This document shows positions 44,382 to 57,798 of a stretch of 64,000 nt of DNA, in pieces. Each line of letters begins with the position of its first letter. The first letter of the stretch is position 1. The position numbers and the translations under genes are program-made. The notes under the pieces are model-generated. The model was not told the origin of the DNA. It saw nothing but the letters and a program-made list of their open reading frames with translations, and did not search any database. The stretch is from Bradyrhizobium sp. cir1 (GTDB lineage: Bacteria; Pseudomonadota; Alphaproteobacteria; Rhizobiales; Xanthobacteraceae), in contig NZ_JACIHE010000005.1 of NCBI RefSeq assembly GCF_014198245.1, positions 62,001 through 126,000 of the forward strand, read 5' to 3'.

Positions 44382-45311
44382 ATGGATCACACTCAAAATA
44401 GCTCGGATGGCCTTGAAGCACTGGCAGTGCAACTCGAGAATAGTGGACAGTTCAAAGTACTGCGCCGCCTTATTCCGCGTGCAGCGTTTAACAGTGATTC
44501 AGGCGTTCTGCCATCAAAGGTTGGCGTTGTCCTTGACGTCGAAACTACTGGATTGGACATCGCTCAAGACGAGATCATTGAGTTGGGTATGCTTAAATTT
44601 GAGTACTCGCTCGATGGAGTAATACTAAGAGTGATCGATCGCTTCGAAAGTCTTCGTGAGCCGTCAATTCTCTTATCGACGTACGTCCAGAAGCTGACTG
44701 GTATTCATTCCGAGTCGCTTCGCGGAAAGCGTATCGATCCTGCAGTAGTGACGAACTTTATCGAAGACGCTTCGCTGGTCGTCGCCCACAATGCAGCATT
44801 TGACCGCCCTTTCTGTGAGCGTGAATACCCAGCCTTCGCGGGAAAGGCATGGGCGTGTTCGATGACCGAAGTCGATTGGTTTGAAGAAGGCTTTCATGGA
44901 GTTTCTCTAAAGTCGTTACTTGAAGATTATAGATTGTTCTATGAATCCCACCGGGCGATTGAAGATTGCCAAGCGTTGTTAGAATTGATGGCTAAGGTGT
45001 TGCCCAATTCTCGCAAAGGAGCATTCGAGCGGCTCTTGAATGTCGCGCGCATTCCCGTCGTGCGCGTGTGGGCAGAAGGAGCACTCTATGAGCAAAAAGA
45101 CTTTCTTAAAGCGCGAGGTTACAAATGGTCGGACGGTTCTAATGGCGGGCTGAGAGCTTGGTGGATTGATGTAAGAGAGGAAGAACTTGCGCGCGAACTG
45201 GAATTTCTGGCGGCTACCGTGAAGCCGATCAGTGGATCGTTTGTTCGCTTTCCAACTAAGAGAATTACAGCCTTCGAGCGCTTCTCAAACAGAGCATTCT
45301 TGCCGGATTAA
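44382..45311 (+). CDS. DEDDh 3'-5' exonuclease (DnaQ-like), first gene of the RT island
   Basis: 309 residues from ATG 44382; TTG 44376 adds two codons, and no strong ribosome site is seen. Using the longer numbering, the exonuclease motifs are VVLDVETTGLD (Asp 54, Glu 56), VVAHNAAFDRPF (Asp 143), and SHRAIEDC (His 192, Asp 197), a complete DEDDh set. A C-terminal domain (about 228-285) contains FLKARGYKWSDG and LRAWWIDV. It probably degrades single-stranded DNA or trims nucleic-acid 3' ends. Base composition and codon use are clearly AT-richer than all neighbours. The reverse transcriptase gene starts 5 bp after its stop codon. Confidence 0.88.
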   Translation: MDHTQNSSDGLEALAVQLENSGQFKVLRRLIPRAAFNSDSGVLPSKVGVVLDVETTGLDIAQDEIIELGMLKFEYSLDGVILRVIDRFESLREPSILLSTYVQKLTGIHSESLRGKRIDPAVVTNFIEDASLVVAHNAAFDRPFCEREYPAFAGKAWACSMTEVDWFEEGFHGVSLKSLLEDYRLFYESHRAIEDCQALLELMAKVLPNSRKGAFERLLNVARIPVVRVWAEGALYEQKDFLKARGYKWSDGSNGGLRAWWIDVREEELARELEFLAATVKPISGSFVRFPTKRITAFERFSNRAFLPD

Positions 45312-45316
45312 TCCGA

Positions 45317-48300
45317 ATGTCCCTTGATGAGCAGATTCAAGATTGGTCTCAGCTAACCCTAAAGCACGTATTTTATGCCTATCGCAAAGCCAAGGCAGAT
45401 TGCTTTTTCGAAAGAACGGTCAATTGTGCTGGGAACTTCGTCGATTTTGAGCGAGATCTTGCGAACAATCTAGCGGTGATTTGCGATAGCTTGCGTCGAG
45501 GAGAGATAGATCGTCTCTTTTATGAGAGCCTCGGCGAAAATTGTCTGATCGCAAAGAGGTTAGCGATCATTCCTAAGCGGAGGAACGATAAGCAGTCAGA
45601 AGGTCACGACTTCTTTTCGGATCCCGTTAGAGCATTCAAAAGTCTTTGCGCGACGCACGATCTTGAGCCTCAGTTTAGGATCGTCGGTGACTTTCCTGTC
45701 ACGATGCACGTGTTATCGGCGCTCTGGATTAATTTGGTTGGTCACAAGTACGACGCCGCCTTGTCGAGAGATTGCTACGGCTCGCGCCTTAGGCGTTACC
45801 GACCCACGACAGGAAGGCCTGTAGGCGAGTATCATATTGAAGCTGTCGGATCCTTCGAACCATATTTTGAGCCCTATAAGCGGTGGCGAGCGAAGGGGCT
45901 AACTGCAATTAGGTCGGAACTTGAAGCGGATCGCGAGGTGATCGCGCTTTCTCTGGACATTGCTAATTATTATCATCGGATAGATCCAACTTTCCTTGGA
46001 GACCCTCGGTTCCTGTCTGCGGCTGGAGTGACTCTATCTGCATGGGAGACTCAATTTACAACTGCTCTGATCTCTGCTCTTCAGAGCTGGTCACAACGTG
46101 TTTCTCAAGAGATTCATGCGATGGGCGGCGCGCTCGCCGAGGGAGGGCTCCCCATTGGCTTGTCCGCAGCTCGAATAATCGCAAATGTCCTTCTTGTGGA
46201 GCTGGATCGCGAGATCGAGCGGGAGCTTACTCCTGTCTATTTTGGTAGGTATATGGATGACATTCTCTTGGTCATCCGCGACCCCGGACATTTGTCGAGT
46301 GCTCGGGACGTTCTTTCGTTCATAGGTACGCGAGTAAAGCGCTTTCCCTATGTGGTGGGCGGCGCAGATCTCCGTCTGACTTTGGGCGACTATCAACAGC
46401 GAAGCGATCTGGTTCTGCAACGGGCGAAGCAGAAGACATTTTTTCTTCGAGGCCAGGGCGGTATCGATCTCTTGGACCACATAGAATCCGAGATGCGTAG
46501 CGTATCAAGCGAGCGTCGCCTCATGCCTTCCCCGAGCGCCCTTGAAAGAATGGCGTCGGCCCAGATATTGACGGCCACGGCATCCTCTGCAGACGAAACT
46601 GACACCATTAGAAAGGCAGACGGATTAGCTGTTCGCCGGCTTGGTTGGTCGATCCAGCTAAGGGCAGTTGAGATCTTGGCCAGAGATATCCCTGGTGAAG
46701 ACTGGCGGGAAGAGCGGTTGCGGTTCTATGAATTTGCTCATTCGCACATTCTGCGAGCTGACAAAATACTGGATCAGATTGATTATCTTCCGCGCTTACT
46801 TTCTCTGGCTGTGACCTTGTCGGATTGGAGTGAGGCGCAAAGGCTACTCGATGGCAGTTTGATGGCATTGAAGATCCTTGGCGATCAGACTGCAGATGCT
46901 TCAATCACAGTGAATGGAGTCGCGATCTCTCAGTTGAATACCCAGATTTGGGAGAGATTGAAGGCAACCGTTCTCGCGTCAGCGGGCGAAGCGGTCATGG
47001 CCGCCATCCCGTGGGCGCGCGACACTGGGGCTCCCGTGCGCTTGGCTCCGCCGGCTTGGAAGCTTTGTCAAACAACGCTGCCAAGCTTAAGCGAGGCAGA
47101 AATATATGAAAGAGCTTTAGCAATCCGTGAGGCTGATTGGGCGAAGGTGGCCTACAAGGATCATTTGCGTTGGGACACATCTAGGCGTCGACCCTCGATA
47201 CTCAATGAAGTCGCGCTCTATGGATTGTACAAGCACGAGGGGGTGCTTCGAACGTTCCTCTTCGAGACAAGCAAAACACGGGGCGATCGCGTATCTCGAG
47301 TAAATCTTCGATGTGCAGCAGAGACGGCAGAGGGAACTGGATCGTCATCGCTTATTCCATTTATCTGCCCCTCTCGGGCTTACACGGCACAAGAGATATC
47401 TCTTTTCGAGCCGGCCTGTGTGTTTGGGATCGCGCCAGAGCCGGCGCGGCTTTGGGCCGAATATACGCGTGCCGTACGAGGTGTTTGGGTCTGGCCAGCA
47501 ATTGACGGCGGAGCGGTGCCGCCTCCAGTCCTGCCGTGGAATGGCGGTCCCTCCAATGGCGACCGTGGGAATGGATGGAGTTTGGCTGATTTGAGCGGCG
47601 AGGCTAGCTATGCCCCAGTGCGGCTTGGGATTAGCAGCTTATTGACAACAACGGCTAGCTGGCGAGCCGCAGCTTCGGGCTCCTCGGATACATCACCCGC
47701 GCGCTACGAACGCATTAGAACGATCGTCAATCAAGCCATTTCTTCGAAGCCAAAACCAACCCACTTGCTATTGCCGGAGCTCTCTATCCCGGACAGATGG
47801 ATCAGGACTATTTCGGAGTTGCTGCACGCGTCCAACATCAATCTTATCGCGGGCTTGGATTATAGATTGGGTGGTAACAATTCAATCCACAGCGATGCTG
47901 TTTTGGTGCTCATCGATGATCGTCTGGGTTTTCCGGCGTCAGTGCAGATACGTCAACCCAAATCCCTCCCTGCGCCGAAGGAGGAGGAGGATCTTCTGTT
48001 GTTATTTGGACGCAGTTGGTCGGAGATCGAACCGACTAAGCCAATTTATATCCACGGTGGATTTTGTTTTGGCGTGCTGGTTTGCTCGGAGCTTCAAAAC
48101 ATCGAGCACCGTTCGCATTTCCAAGGGTATGTCGATTGCGTCGTCATTTTATCTTGGAATCAGGATTTAGAAACTTTCTCGGCGCTAGTGGAGTCAGCAA
48201 GCTTGGACGTCCATGCGCCGATAGCTCTAGTCAACAATCGCGCTTACGGCGATAGCCGTGTGCGCGCTCCGGCCAAGCAGCATCATCGCCGAGATCTTTG

Positions 48301-48469
48301 TCGCTTGCGCGGCGGAGAAAATGAGCATTTGGTGGTGGTAGAGCTAGACGTTGCGACCCTTCGTGCGTTTCAGAGTAGAGCCAGAAGATGGCCTTCGGAT
48401 GCGGATCCATTTAAGCCAGTGCCAGAAGGTTTCAAGATTTGGCAGCAACGGCGAACCACACCCAAATAG
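45317..48469 (+). CDS. Reverse transcriptase fused to a nitrilase-like domain (defence-associated RT, UG/DRT class)
   Basis: 1050 residues. RT palm motifs: VIALSLDIANYYHRID (catalytic Asp 214), GLPIGLSAARIIANVLLVELD (about 277-297), FGRYMDDILLVI (YMDD, Asp 314 and Asp 315). Residues about 400-760 match nothing I recognise; they are helical, with a Gly/Pro-rich linker at about 730-760. The C-terminal part resembles carbon-nitrogen hydrolases: LLLPELSIP (Glu 821), a Lys around 882-888, and FGVLVCSEL (Cys 923) form the nitrilase E-K-C triad. RT-nitrilase fusions are known as antiphage DRT type 1 (UG1) and relatives (UG5, UG6); which group this belongs to needs a tree. It lacks maturase or retron features. 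AT-rich, apparently transferred together with the exonuclease. Confidence 0.88.
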   Translation: MSLDEQIQDWSQLTLKHVFYAYRKAKADCFFERTVNCAGNFVDFERDLANNLAVICDSLRRGEIDRLFYESLGENCLIAKRLAIIPKRRNDKQSEGHDFFSDPVRAFKSLCATHDLEPQFRIVGDFPVTMHVLSALWINLVGHKYDAALSRDCYGSRLRRYRPTTGRPVGEYHIEAVGSFEPYFEPYKRWRAKGLTAIRSELEADREVIALSLDIANYYHRIDPTFLGDPRFLSAAGVTLSAWETQFTTALISALQSWSQRVSQEIHAMGGALAEGGLPIGLSAARIIANVLLVELDREIERELTPVYFGRYMDDILLVIRDPGHLSSARDVLSFIGTRVKRFPYVVGGADLRLTLGDYQQRSDLVLQRAKQKTFFLRGQGGIDLLDHIESEMRSVSSERRLMPSPSALERMASAQILTATASSADETDTIRKADGLAVRRLGWSIQLRAVEILARDIPGEDWREERLRFYEFAHSHILRADKILDQIDYLPRLLSLAVTLSDWSEAQRLLDGSLMALKILGDQTADASITVNGVAISQLNTQIWERLKATVLASAGEAVMAAIPWARDTGAPVRLAPPAWKLCQTTLPSLSEAEIYERALAIREADWAKVAYKDHLRWDTSRRRPSILNEVALYGLYKHEGVLRTFLFETSKTRGDRVSRVNLRCAAETAEGTGSSSLIPFICPSRAYTAQEISLFEPACVFGIAPEPARLWAEYTRAVRGVWVWPAIDGGAVPPPVLPWNGGPSNGDRGNGWSLADLSGEASYAPVRLGISSLLTTTASWRAAASGSSDTSPARYERIRTIVNQAISSKPKPTHLLLPELSIPDRWIRTISELLHASNINLIAGLDYRLGGNNSIHSDAVLVLIDDRLGFPASVQIRQPKSLPAPKEEEDLLLLFGRSWSEIEPTKPIYIHGGFCFGVLVCSELQNIEHRSHFQGYVDCVVILSWNQDLETFSALVESASLDVHAPIALVNNRAYGDSRVRAPAKQHHRRDLCRLRGGENEHLVVVELDVATLRAFQSRARRWPSDADPFKPVPEGFKIWQQRRTTPK

Positions 48470-48514
48470 GTCGCGACCACGATCGCAACTGTTGGCGGGT
48501 CGATGACATCGCTT

Positions 48515-48534
48515 TCGCCCGCTTTCGCGGGCGA
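48515..48534. terminator. Hairpin between the RT gene and gltD
   Basis: TCGCCCGC and GCGGGCGA form a perfect 8-bp stem with a TTTC loop, 46 bp after the RT stop and 41 bp before the gltD end. The genes converge, so it may end both transcripts. There is no good T-run, which lowers confidence. Confidence 0.45.
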
Positions 48535-48574
48535 TCACACCTTTCGTCGATCGGGCAAGGGAGCGAACCGCGGC

Positions 48575-50026
48575 TTACCGCGGCAGATCCGTCTTCCCCA
48601 TCAGAAACGTGTCGATCGACCGGGCACACAGCCGGCCCTCGCGGATCGCCCACACCACCAGCGATTGCCCACGGCGCATGTCGCCGGCCGTGAACACGTT
48701 CGGGCGCGAGGTCTGGTAGTCCAGCGTGTTGGCCTTGACGTTGCCGCGCGGGTCGAGCTCGACCGAGAGTAGCTTCAAGAGGCCCTCGTGCACGGGGTGG
48801 ACGAAGCCCATGGCGAGCAGGACGAGCTCGGCATCGAGCTCGAACTCGGTGCCGGCAATCGGCTTGAACTTGTCATCGACGCGCACGCAGTGCAACTTCT
48901 TGACTTGGCCGTTCTCGCCCGAGAACTTCTGGGTCAGCACAGCGTATTCACGGACGGCGCCTTCGGCCTGGCTGGAGGAGGTGCGCATCTTCAGTGGCCA
49001 GTTCGGCCAGCTCAGGCCCTTGTTCTCGCGCTCGGGCGGGGCGGGCATGATCTCGAGCTGGGTCACGGAGAGCGCGCCCTGGCGCAGCGAGGTGCCGATG
49101 CAGTCCGAGCCGGTGTCGCCGCCGCCGATGACGACGACATGCTTGCCGCCGGCGAGGATCTCCTGGACGCCGTTCAAGGGCTCGCTGGAGACCCGGCGGT
49201 TCTGCTGCGGCAGGAAATCCATGGCATAGTGGATGCCGGCGAGATCGCGGCCGGGGATCGGCAGGTCGCGCGGGGCTTCGGCGCCGCCGGTCAGCGCCAC
49301 GGCGTCGTACTCGTTGAGCATCTCGCGCGGATCGACATTGCCGTCAGCTCCGACATGGCTGTTGTAGTGGAAGGTCACGCCTTCGGCTTCCATCTGCTGG
49401 ACGCGGCGGTCGATGACTCCCTTCTCCATCTTGAAGTCGGGGATGCCGTAACGCAGCAGGCCGCCGGCCTTGGCGTACTTCTCGTAGACGTGCACGTCGT
49501 GGCCGGCGCGCGCGAGCTGCTGCGCGCAGGCCATGCCGGCCGGACCCGAGCCGATCACGGCGACCTTCTTGCCGGTCTTCACCGAGGCCACTTCCGGCTT
49601 CAGCCAGCCATTATCCCAGGCGCGGTCGACGATCGCGCATTCGATGGTCTTGATGGTGACCGGGTTGTCGTCGATGTTGAGCGTGCAGGACGCTTCGCAC
49701 GGTGCCGGGCAGATGCGGCCGGTGAACTCCGGGAAATTGTTGGTCGAGTGCAGGTTGCGCGAGGCCTCTTCCCAGTTGCCCTGATAGACGAGGTCGTTCC
49801 AGTCGGGGATCTGGTTGTTGACCGGGCAGCCGGGCGTGCCGGGCGCGACCGAGCCGGTGCCGTGGCAATAGGGAATGCCGCAGTTCATGCAGCGCGCGGC
49901 CTGGTCGCGCACTTCCTTCTCGCTCAAGGGAACGACGAACTCGTGGTAATGCTTCACGCGCTCGGCGACCGGGGTGTACTTGCGGTCGTGCCGTTCGATT
50001 TCCAGAAAACCCGTGATCTTGCCCAT
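48575..50026 (-). CDS. gltD: Glutamate synthase small subunit
   Basis: 483 residues from ATG 50026, the usual N-terminus [18 protein letters not shown]-terminal Fe-S cysteines: [25 protein letters not shown] and [17 protein letters not shown]-binding [21 protein letters not shown] and NADPH-binding [13 protein letters not shown], with a final [21 protein letters not shown]. It passes electrons from NADPH to GltB to make glutamate from glutamine and 2-oxoglutarate. It is downstream of gltB on the same strand; a fold-back repeat fills the 137-bp gap. Confidence 0.97.
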   Translation of the reverse strand: MGKITGFLEIERHDRKYTPVAERVKHYHEFVVPLSEKEVRDQAARCMNCGIPYCHGTGSVAPGTPGCPVNNQIPDWNDLVYQGNWEEASRNLHSTNNFPEFTGRICPAPCEASCTLNIDDNPVTIKTIECAIVDRAWDNGWLKPEVASVKTGKKVAVIGSGPAGMACAQQLARAGHDVHVYEKYAKAGGLLRYGIPDFKMEKGVIDRRVQQMEAEGVTFHYNSHVGADGNVDPREMLNEYDAVALTGGAEAPRDLPIPGRDLAGIHYAMDFLPQQNRRVSSEPLNGVQEILAGGKHVVVIGGGDTGSDCIGTSLRQGALSVTQLEIMPAPPERENKGLSWPNWPLKMRTSSSQAEGAVREYAVLTQKFSGENGQVKKLHCVRVDDKFKPIAGTEFELDAELVLLAMGFVHPVHEGLLKLLSVELDPRGNVKANTLDYQTSRPNVFTAGDMRRGQSLVVWAIREGRLCARSIDTFLMGKTDLPR

Positions 50027-50057
50027 TAAACCCGAAGTCCCTGCCGCTTTCTTTTCC

Positions 50058-50152
50058 GTCGTTCCGGGATGCGCGCGCCGCGCGCAGACCCGGAACCTGG
50101 AGATTATCTTTGCGAGATTCCGGGTTCGCGCTTTGCGCGCCCCGGAATGACG
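50058..50152. repeat. Intergenic fold-back repeat, family A copy 3 (diverged), inside gltBD
   Basis: Ends GTCGTTCCGGGA and CCCCGGAATGAC correspond to the family A arms with a few mismatches, and inner arms around ACCCGGAACCTGG / GATTCCGGGTTCGCG fold back. It lies in the spacer between gltB and gltD, so it would be present in the transcript of this operon. Confidence 0.75.
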
Positions 50153-50163
50153 CGAGTTGAGAG

Positions 50164-54900
<4,737 letters not shown>

Positions 54901-55391
54901 TGTTCCAATCCTCTCCATGCGGCAAGCTGTCTCACCGCCATCTTCGGCGCACCTTGGGCGTTCCGCGGCACCCGCCTCTGGGTCACCGCTCGTCCGCTGC
55001 GAGCCGCATTTTCTTAAATTCAGGCCTCGGCGTTCTTCGTCCCCGAGAACGGCTTGGCCTGTTGCCTTCTTGGTGCTCGAGAGCACCGACTTTCGTTGCA
55101 ATCCCTATGCCGGAACCGCAAGCAAAATTGAGACAGCTTTCCTGTCCTAACCATCACCTTGCCAAATTTTTGTCTAGCACACAAGCGCGCGGAAGTCCCG
55201 ATTCCCGATATGTCAATCAATCGCTTTCCGAAAGTTGCGCAGCCCCGGTTTTGAAGCAAACGCGCCCTGATCCGGCCCTGTGGACGCCGAAATCCCCGAT
55301 GAAGCTTCGGATCGCCCCTTCGGAAGGTGCGCCGCGCCGCAAGAAGCGAAAGAGCGCGATCCGTTTGGGGCCTGACAGGAGCGTCTCGACC
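54901..55391. other. 491-base divergent intergenic region between gltB and an exported protein gene
   Basis: No gene is supported. It must contain the gltB promoter (minus strand) and the promoter of the exported protein (plus strand). A small inverted repeat GACAG-N5-CTGTC occurs at 55132-55146, a possible regulator site of unknown identity. No convincing sigma-54 element (TGGCAC-N5-TTGC) was seen on either strand, although gltBD is often nitrogen-controlled. Confidence 0.5.
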
Positions 55392-56168
55392 ATGAAGTTT
55401 TTCACAGGATGTGTGGCCGCCGCCGCGCTGGCGCTGGCCGCAAGCACGGCTCAAGCGCAAGTTCCCGCGAACGGTATTGTGGGAGGGGCTGTGATCGCGG
55501 TGTCCGATTTCGAGGGGCCCTATGCGCCGCCGGAAGCCGCGCCGCCCCCGCCGCGCTACGGTTATGGCTATGGCTACGAGGAGCGGGGCCCGGCGCTGCT
55601 GCCGTCGACCGAAGTCTATGCGGTGTTGCGCGACAACGGCTTCTCGCCGCTCGGCATCCCGCGGCTGCGCGGCAGTGTCTACACCATCGCGGTGATTGAT
55701 CGCCGCGGCGACGACGGCCGGCTCGTGATCGACGCCCGCGACGGCCGGATCATCCGCTTCATGCCCGCGGCCGATGCCTACGGCATGGCGCCGCCCTATG
55801 AGCAGCCTGCGGTCGCGCCCTACGGCCCGCAAAGCGCGCTGCCGCCGCCGACCATGATCCGCAGCGGCCCGCCACGCCCGCCGGCCTCGATCCCGCATGT
55901 CGCCAGGCGAACCGTGCCGCTGCCCAAGGCGACTCCACAGCGCGGCGAGGCGCCGGTTGCGGCGGCAAAACCGGTCGAGACGGCGCCGCAGGCCCAGGCA
56001 CCGCAGGCTCAACCTGCACAGGCGCAAGCTCCGCAGCAGACCGCCGCCGTGCAGGCAAAGCCCGCCGAGGCCACGCCGCAAGCCACCGCGCCAACCGTCG
56101 GCCAGGCCAAGCCCGCCCCGACGATCCAGCCGACGCAGGAAATGCCGGCCGCGCAGGGGCTGGATTAG
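55392..56168 (+). CDS. Exported proline/glutamine/alanine-rich protein with a PepSY-like segment
   Basis: 258 residues from ATG 55392, chosen because it begins a clean signal peptide (KFFTGCVAAAALALAASTAQA). After a Pro/Tyr/Gly-rich patch, residues about 75-125 (STEVYAVLRDNGFSPLG, YTIAVIDRRGDDGRLVID, GRIIRF) look like a PepSY-type beta unit. The C-terminal half is low-complexity Ala/Pro/Gln with APQAQ repeats. Periplasmic or surface; the function is unknown. The region upstream shows a long leader without a gene. Confidence 0.75.
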   Translation: MKFFTGCVAAAALALAASTAQAQVPANGIVGGAVIAVSDFEGPYAPPEAAPPPPRYGYGYGYEERGPALLPSTEVYAVLRDNGFSPLGIPRLRGSVYTIAVIDRRGDDGRLVIDARDGRIIRFMPAADAYGMAPPYEQPAVAPYGPQSALPPPTMIRSGPPRPPASIPHVARRTVPLPKATPQRGEAPVAAAKPVETAPQAQAPQAQPAQAQAPQQTAAVQAKPAEATPQATAPTVGQAKPAPTIQPTQEMPAAQGLD

Positions 56169-56220
56169 TACACAGGCTACGCCGTTTGTTTGACGCGACG
56201 GCGTTCATCACACCTTCAGT

Positions 56221-56266
56221 GTCGTCCCGGCCCCCCGTGCGCAATTGCGCACTAGGCCGGGACGAC
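56221..56266. repeat. Palindromic intergenic repeat, family B copy 1 (imperfect)
   Basis: Arms GTCGTCCCGGCC and GGCCGGGACGAC are perfect inverted repeats, and the centre GTGCGCAATTGCGCAC is a 16-bp perfect palindrome. The left inner arm has CCCCC in place of TA, which breaks the full-length symmetry seen in the copy at 57225-57268. Confidence 0.85.
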
Positions 56267-56292
56267 GATGGGGAGAGAGTTGAGCAAAATAG

Positions 56293-56320
56293 AAAGCGCC
56301 CGAAAATTTCGGGCGCTTTT
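56293..56320. terminator. Bidirectional intrinsic terminator
   Basis: AAAGCGCCCGAAA (56293-56305) pairs with TTTCGGGCGCTTT (56307-56319) across one central base. The stem is GC-rich and flanked by A and T runs, so it can terminate both the plus-strand exported-protein gene and the minus-strand hydrolase gene. Confidence 0.85.
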
Positions 56321-56339
56321 GCGTTGTCTCGGTGATTCC

Positions 56340-57110
56340 TCAGCTCCGCGGATACCCCGCCGCATCCAGGATCAAGTTCGCCACCTCCTTCGGGTGCGAC
56401 ACCAGCGAGAGGTGGCCGGCATCGAGCTCGACCGTGGTGGCGTTCATGCGCTTGGCGAGGAAGCGTTCGAGATCGGGGTTGATGGTGTAGTCGTTCTTGG
56501 ACACCGCGTACCAGCTCGGCTTGCCATGCCACGCTGCTTCCGTGGTGCGGCCGGCGAAGATCGAGGCTGCCGTCGGCCACTGCACGGCATAGAGTTCCCT
56601 GGCCTGCTCCGGCTTCACGCCGTTGGCGAAATATTTCAGGAAGGAGTCTTCCGACAGCCTGGTGTAGCCGTCGCGCTCGACGATGCCGGCGCGCGCTGGT
56701 CCCGTCGGAAACTGTTTTGACAGCGCGACGAAATCCTCGTTCGCGTCGGGCGCGCGTGCGGCGACATAGACGAGGCCGGTGACCTTCGGGTCGGTGCCGA
56801 CCTGGCTGATCACGGTGCCGCCCCAGGAATGCGCGACCAGCACGGTCGGCCCGTCCTGTTCGGCCAGCGCGCGCTTGGTCGCCTCGACGGAGTCGGCAAG
56901 CGACGACAGCGGATTCTGCACGGCGGTGACGTGCAGGCCGGCTGCCTGGAGGATCGGGATCACCTCCGACCAGCTCGATCCGTCGGCCCAGGCGCCGTGC
57001 ACCAGCACGATGTTCTTCGCCTTCACCGTCTGCGGTGTCTGCGCGTGAGCAAAGCTGAGAGGGGCCGCCAGCAGGCTTGCGGCGACGAAAAGGCTGCGCC
57101 AAAGGGTCAT
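56340..57110 (-). CDS. Exported alpha/beta hydrolase
   Basis: 256 residues from ATG 57110; it begins a signal peptide (TLWRSLFVAASLLAAPLSFAHA). The oxyanion region VLVHGAWADGSSW, nucleophile elbow VAHSWGGTV (Ser), and a C-terminal His in DAGHLSLVSHP are typical of a small esterase-like hydrolase family often found with signal peptides in rhizobia. The substrate is unknown. The terminator at 56293-56320 ends it. Confidence 0.88.
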   Translation of the reverse strand: MTLWRSLFVAASLLAAPLSFAHAQTPQTVKAKNIVLVHGAWADGSSWSEVIPILQAAGLHVTAVQNPLSSLADSVEATKRALAEQDGPTVLVAHSWGGTVISQVGTDPKVTGLVYVAARAPDANEDFVALSKQFPTGPARAGIVERDGYTRLSEDSFLKYFANGVKPEQARELYAVQWPTAASIFAGRTTEAAWHGKPSWYAVSKNDYTINPDLERFLAKRMNATTVELDAGHLSLVSHPKEVANLILDAAGYPRS

Positions 57111-57224
57111 GATCGTTCTCCGTCTTGTTTTGGGGTCGATGCCCAAAGGACGGAGCATGAGGGGGCGGCGTTACGCGGCCTCACCGCTCTGTGATGCGGT
57201 GCAGCAGGGCTCCAAACAAACGGT

Positions 57225-57268
57225 GTCGTCCCGGCCTAGTGCGCAATTGCGCACTAGGCCGGGACGAC
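57225..57268. repeat. Perfect 44-bp palindrome, family B copy 2
   Basis: From 57225 to 57268 the sequence equals its own reverse complement over all 22 base pairs. It starts GTCGTCCCGGCCTAGTG and its centre is GCGCAATTGCGC. It lies between the hydrolase and the hsp20 gene, right next to the hsp20 terminator. Confidence 0.95.
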
Positions 57269-57275
57269 AGCATAA

Positions 57276-57303
57276 CAAAAACGCCCCGGGGGCACCGGGG
57301 CGT
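57276..57303 (-). terminator. Intrinsic terminator of the hsp20 gene
   Basis: ACGCCCCGG (57281-57289) and CCGGGGCGT (57295-57303) form a 9-bp stem. On the minus strand the stem is followed by TTTTTG, so it ends the small heat-shock transcript. Confidence 0.8.
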
Positions 57304-57330
57304 CTTCGCAACCTGGAAGTCGTGTGCTGC

Positions 57331-57798
57331 TTAGGCGGCTTGCGCGGCCGAGCCTTCGATCACCTTCGCGGCTTGCGCGCTGGTGTTGATCGCGATCTGG
57401 CGCGGCTTCTTGGCTTCGGGAATCTCGCGGACGAGGTCGACGTGAAGCAGGCCGTTCTCGAGCGAGGCGTCCTTTACCTGTACGAAGTCGGCAAGCTGGA
57501 AGGCGCGCTCGAAGGCACGCGCGGCGATGCCGCGGTAGAGCACTTCGGATTTCGAGTTCTCGTTGGCGACTTTCTCGCCCTTGATCGTCAGCGTGTTTTC
57601 CTTCGCGACGATGGAGAGCTCATCCTTGGCAAAGCCCGAGACCGCGACGGTGATGCGGTAGGCGTTCTCGCCGGTGCGCTCGATGTTGTAGGGGGGATAG
57701 CCGGGGCTGCCGTCAGAGCTGGCCTGGTCGAGCAGGTTGAAAAGACGGTCGAAGCCGACGGTGGAACGATAGAAGGGGGTGAGATCGTAGGTACGCAT
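57331..57798 (-). CDS. Small heat-shock protein (Hsp20 / alpha-crystallin family)
   Basis: 155 residues from ATG 57798, with GGAGGA 6 nt upstream. MRTYDLTPFYRSTVGFDRLF is the rhizobial class A Hsp20 opening. The alpha-crystallin domain has YPPYNIERTGENAYRITVAVSGF, LTIKGEK, and the C-terminal beta strand LENGLLHVDL before REIPEAKKPRQIAI (an I-x-I-like motif). It is an ATP-independent holdase for denatured proteins. It has an RpoH-like promoter and a ROSE-type thermometer in its leader. Confidence 0.93.
   Translation of the reverse strand: MRTYDLTPFYRSTVGFDRLFNLLDQASSDGSPGYPPYNIERTGENAYRITVAVSGFAKDELSIVAKENTLTIKGEKVANENSKSEVLYRGIAARAFERAFQLADFVQVKDASLENGLLHVDLVREIPEAKKPRQIAINTSAQAAKVIEGSAAQAA

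Noticed and set aside
45317-48469. Group II intron maturase or retron interpretation of the reverse transcriptase
   Set aside because: No intron RNA domains or maturase/HNH region, no msr-msd region upstream, and the C-terminal nitrilase-like domain fits the UG/DRT class instead.
44264-48574. Prophage or integrative element boundaries around the RT island
   Set aside because: No integrase, transposase, tRNA target or direct repeat attachment sites could be found on either side.
54901-55391. Sigma-54 promoter of gltBD
   Set aside because: No TGGCAC-N5-TTGC-like element was found on the minus strand in the upstream region.
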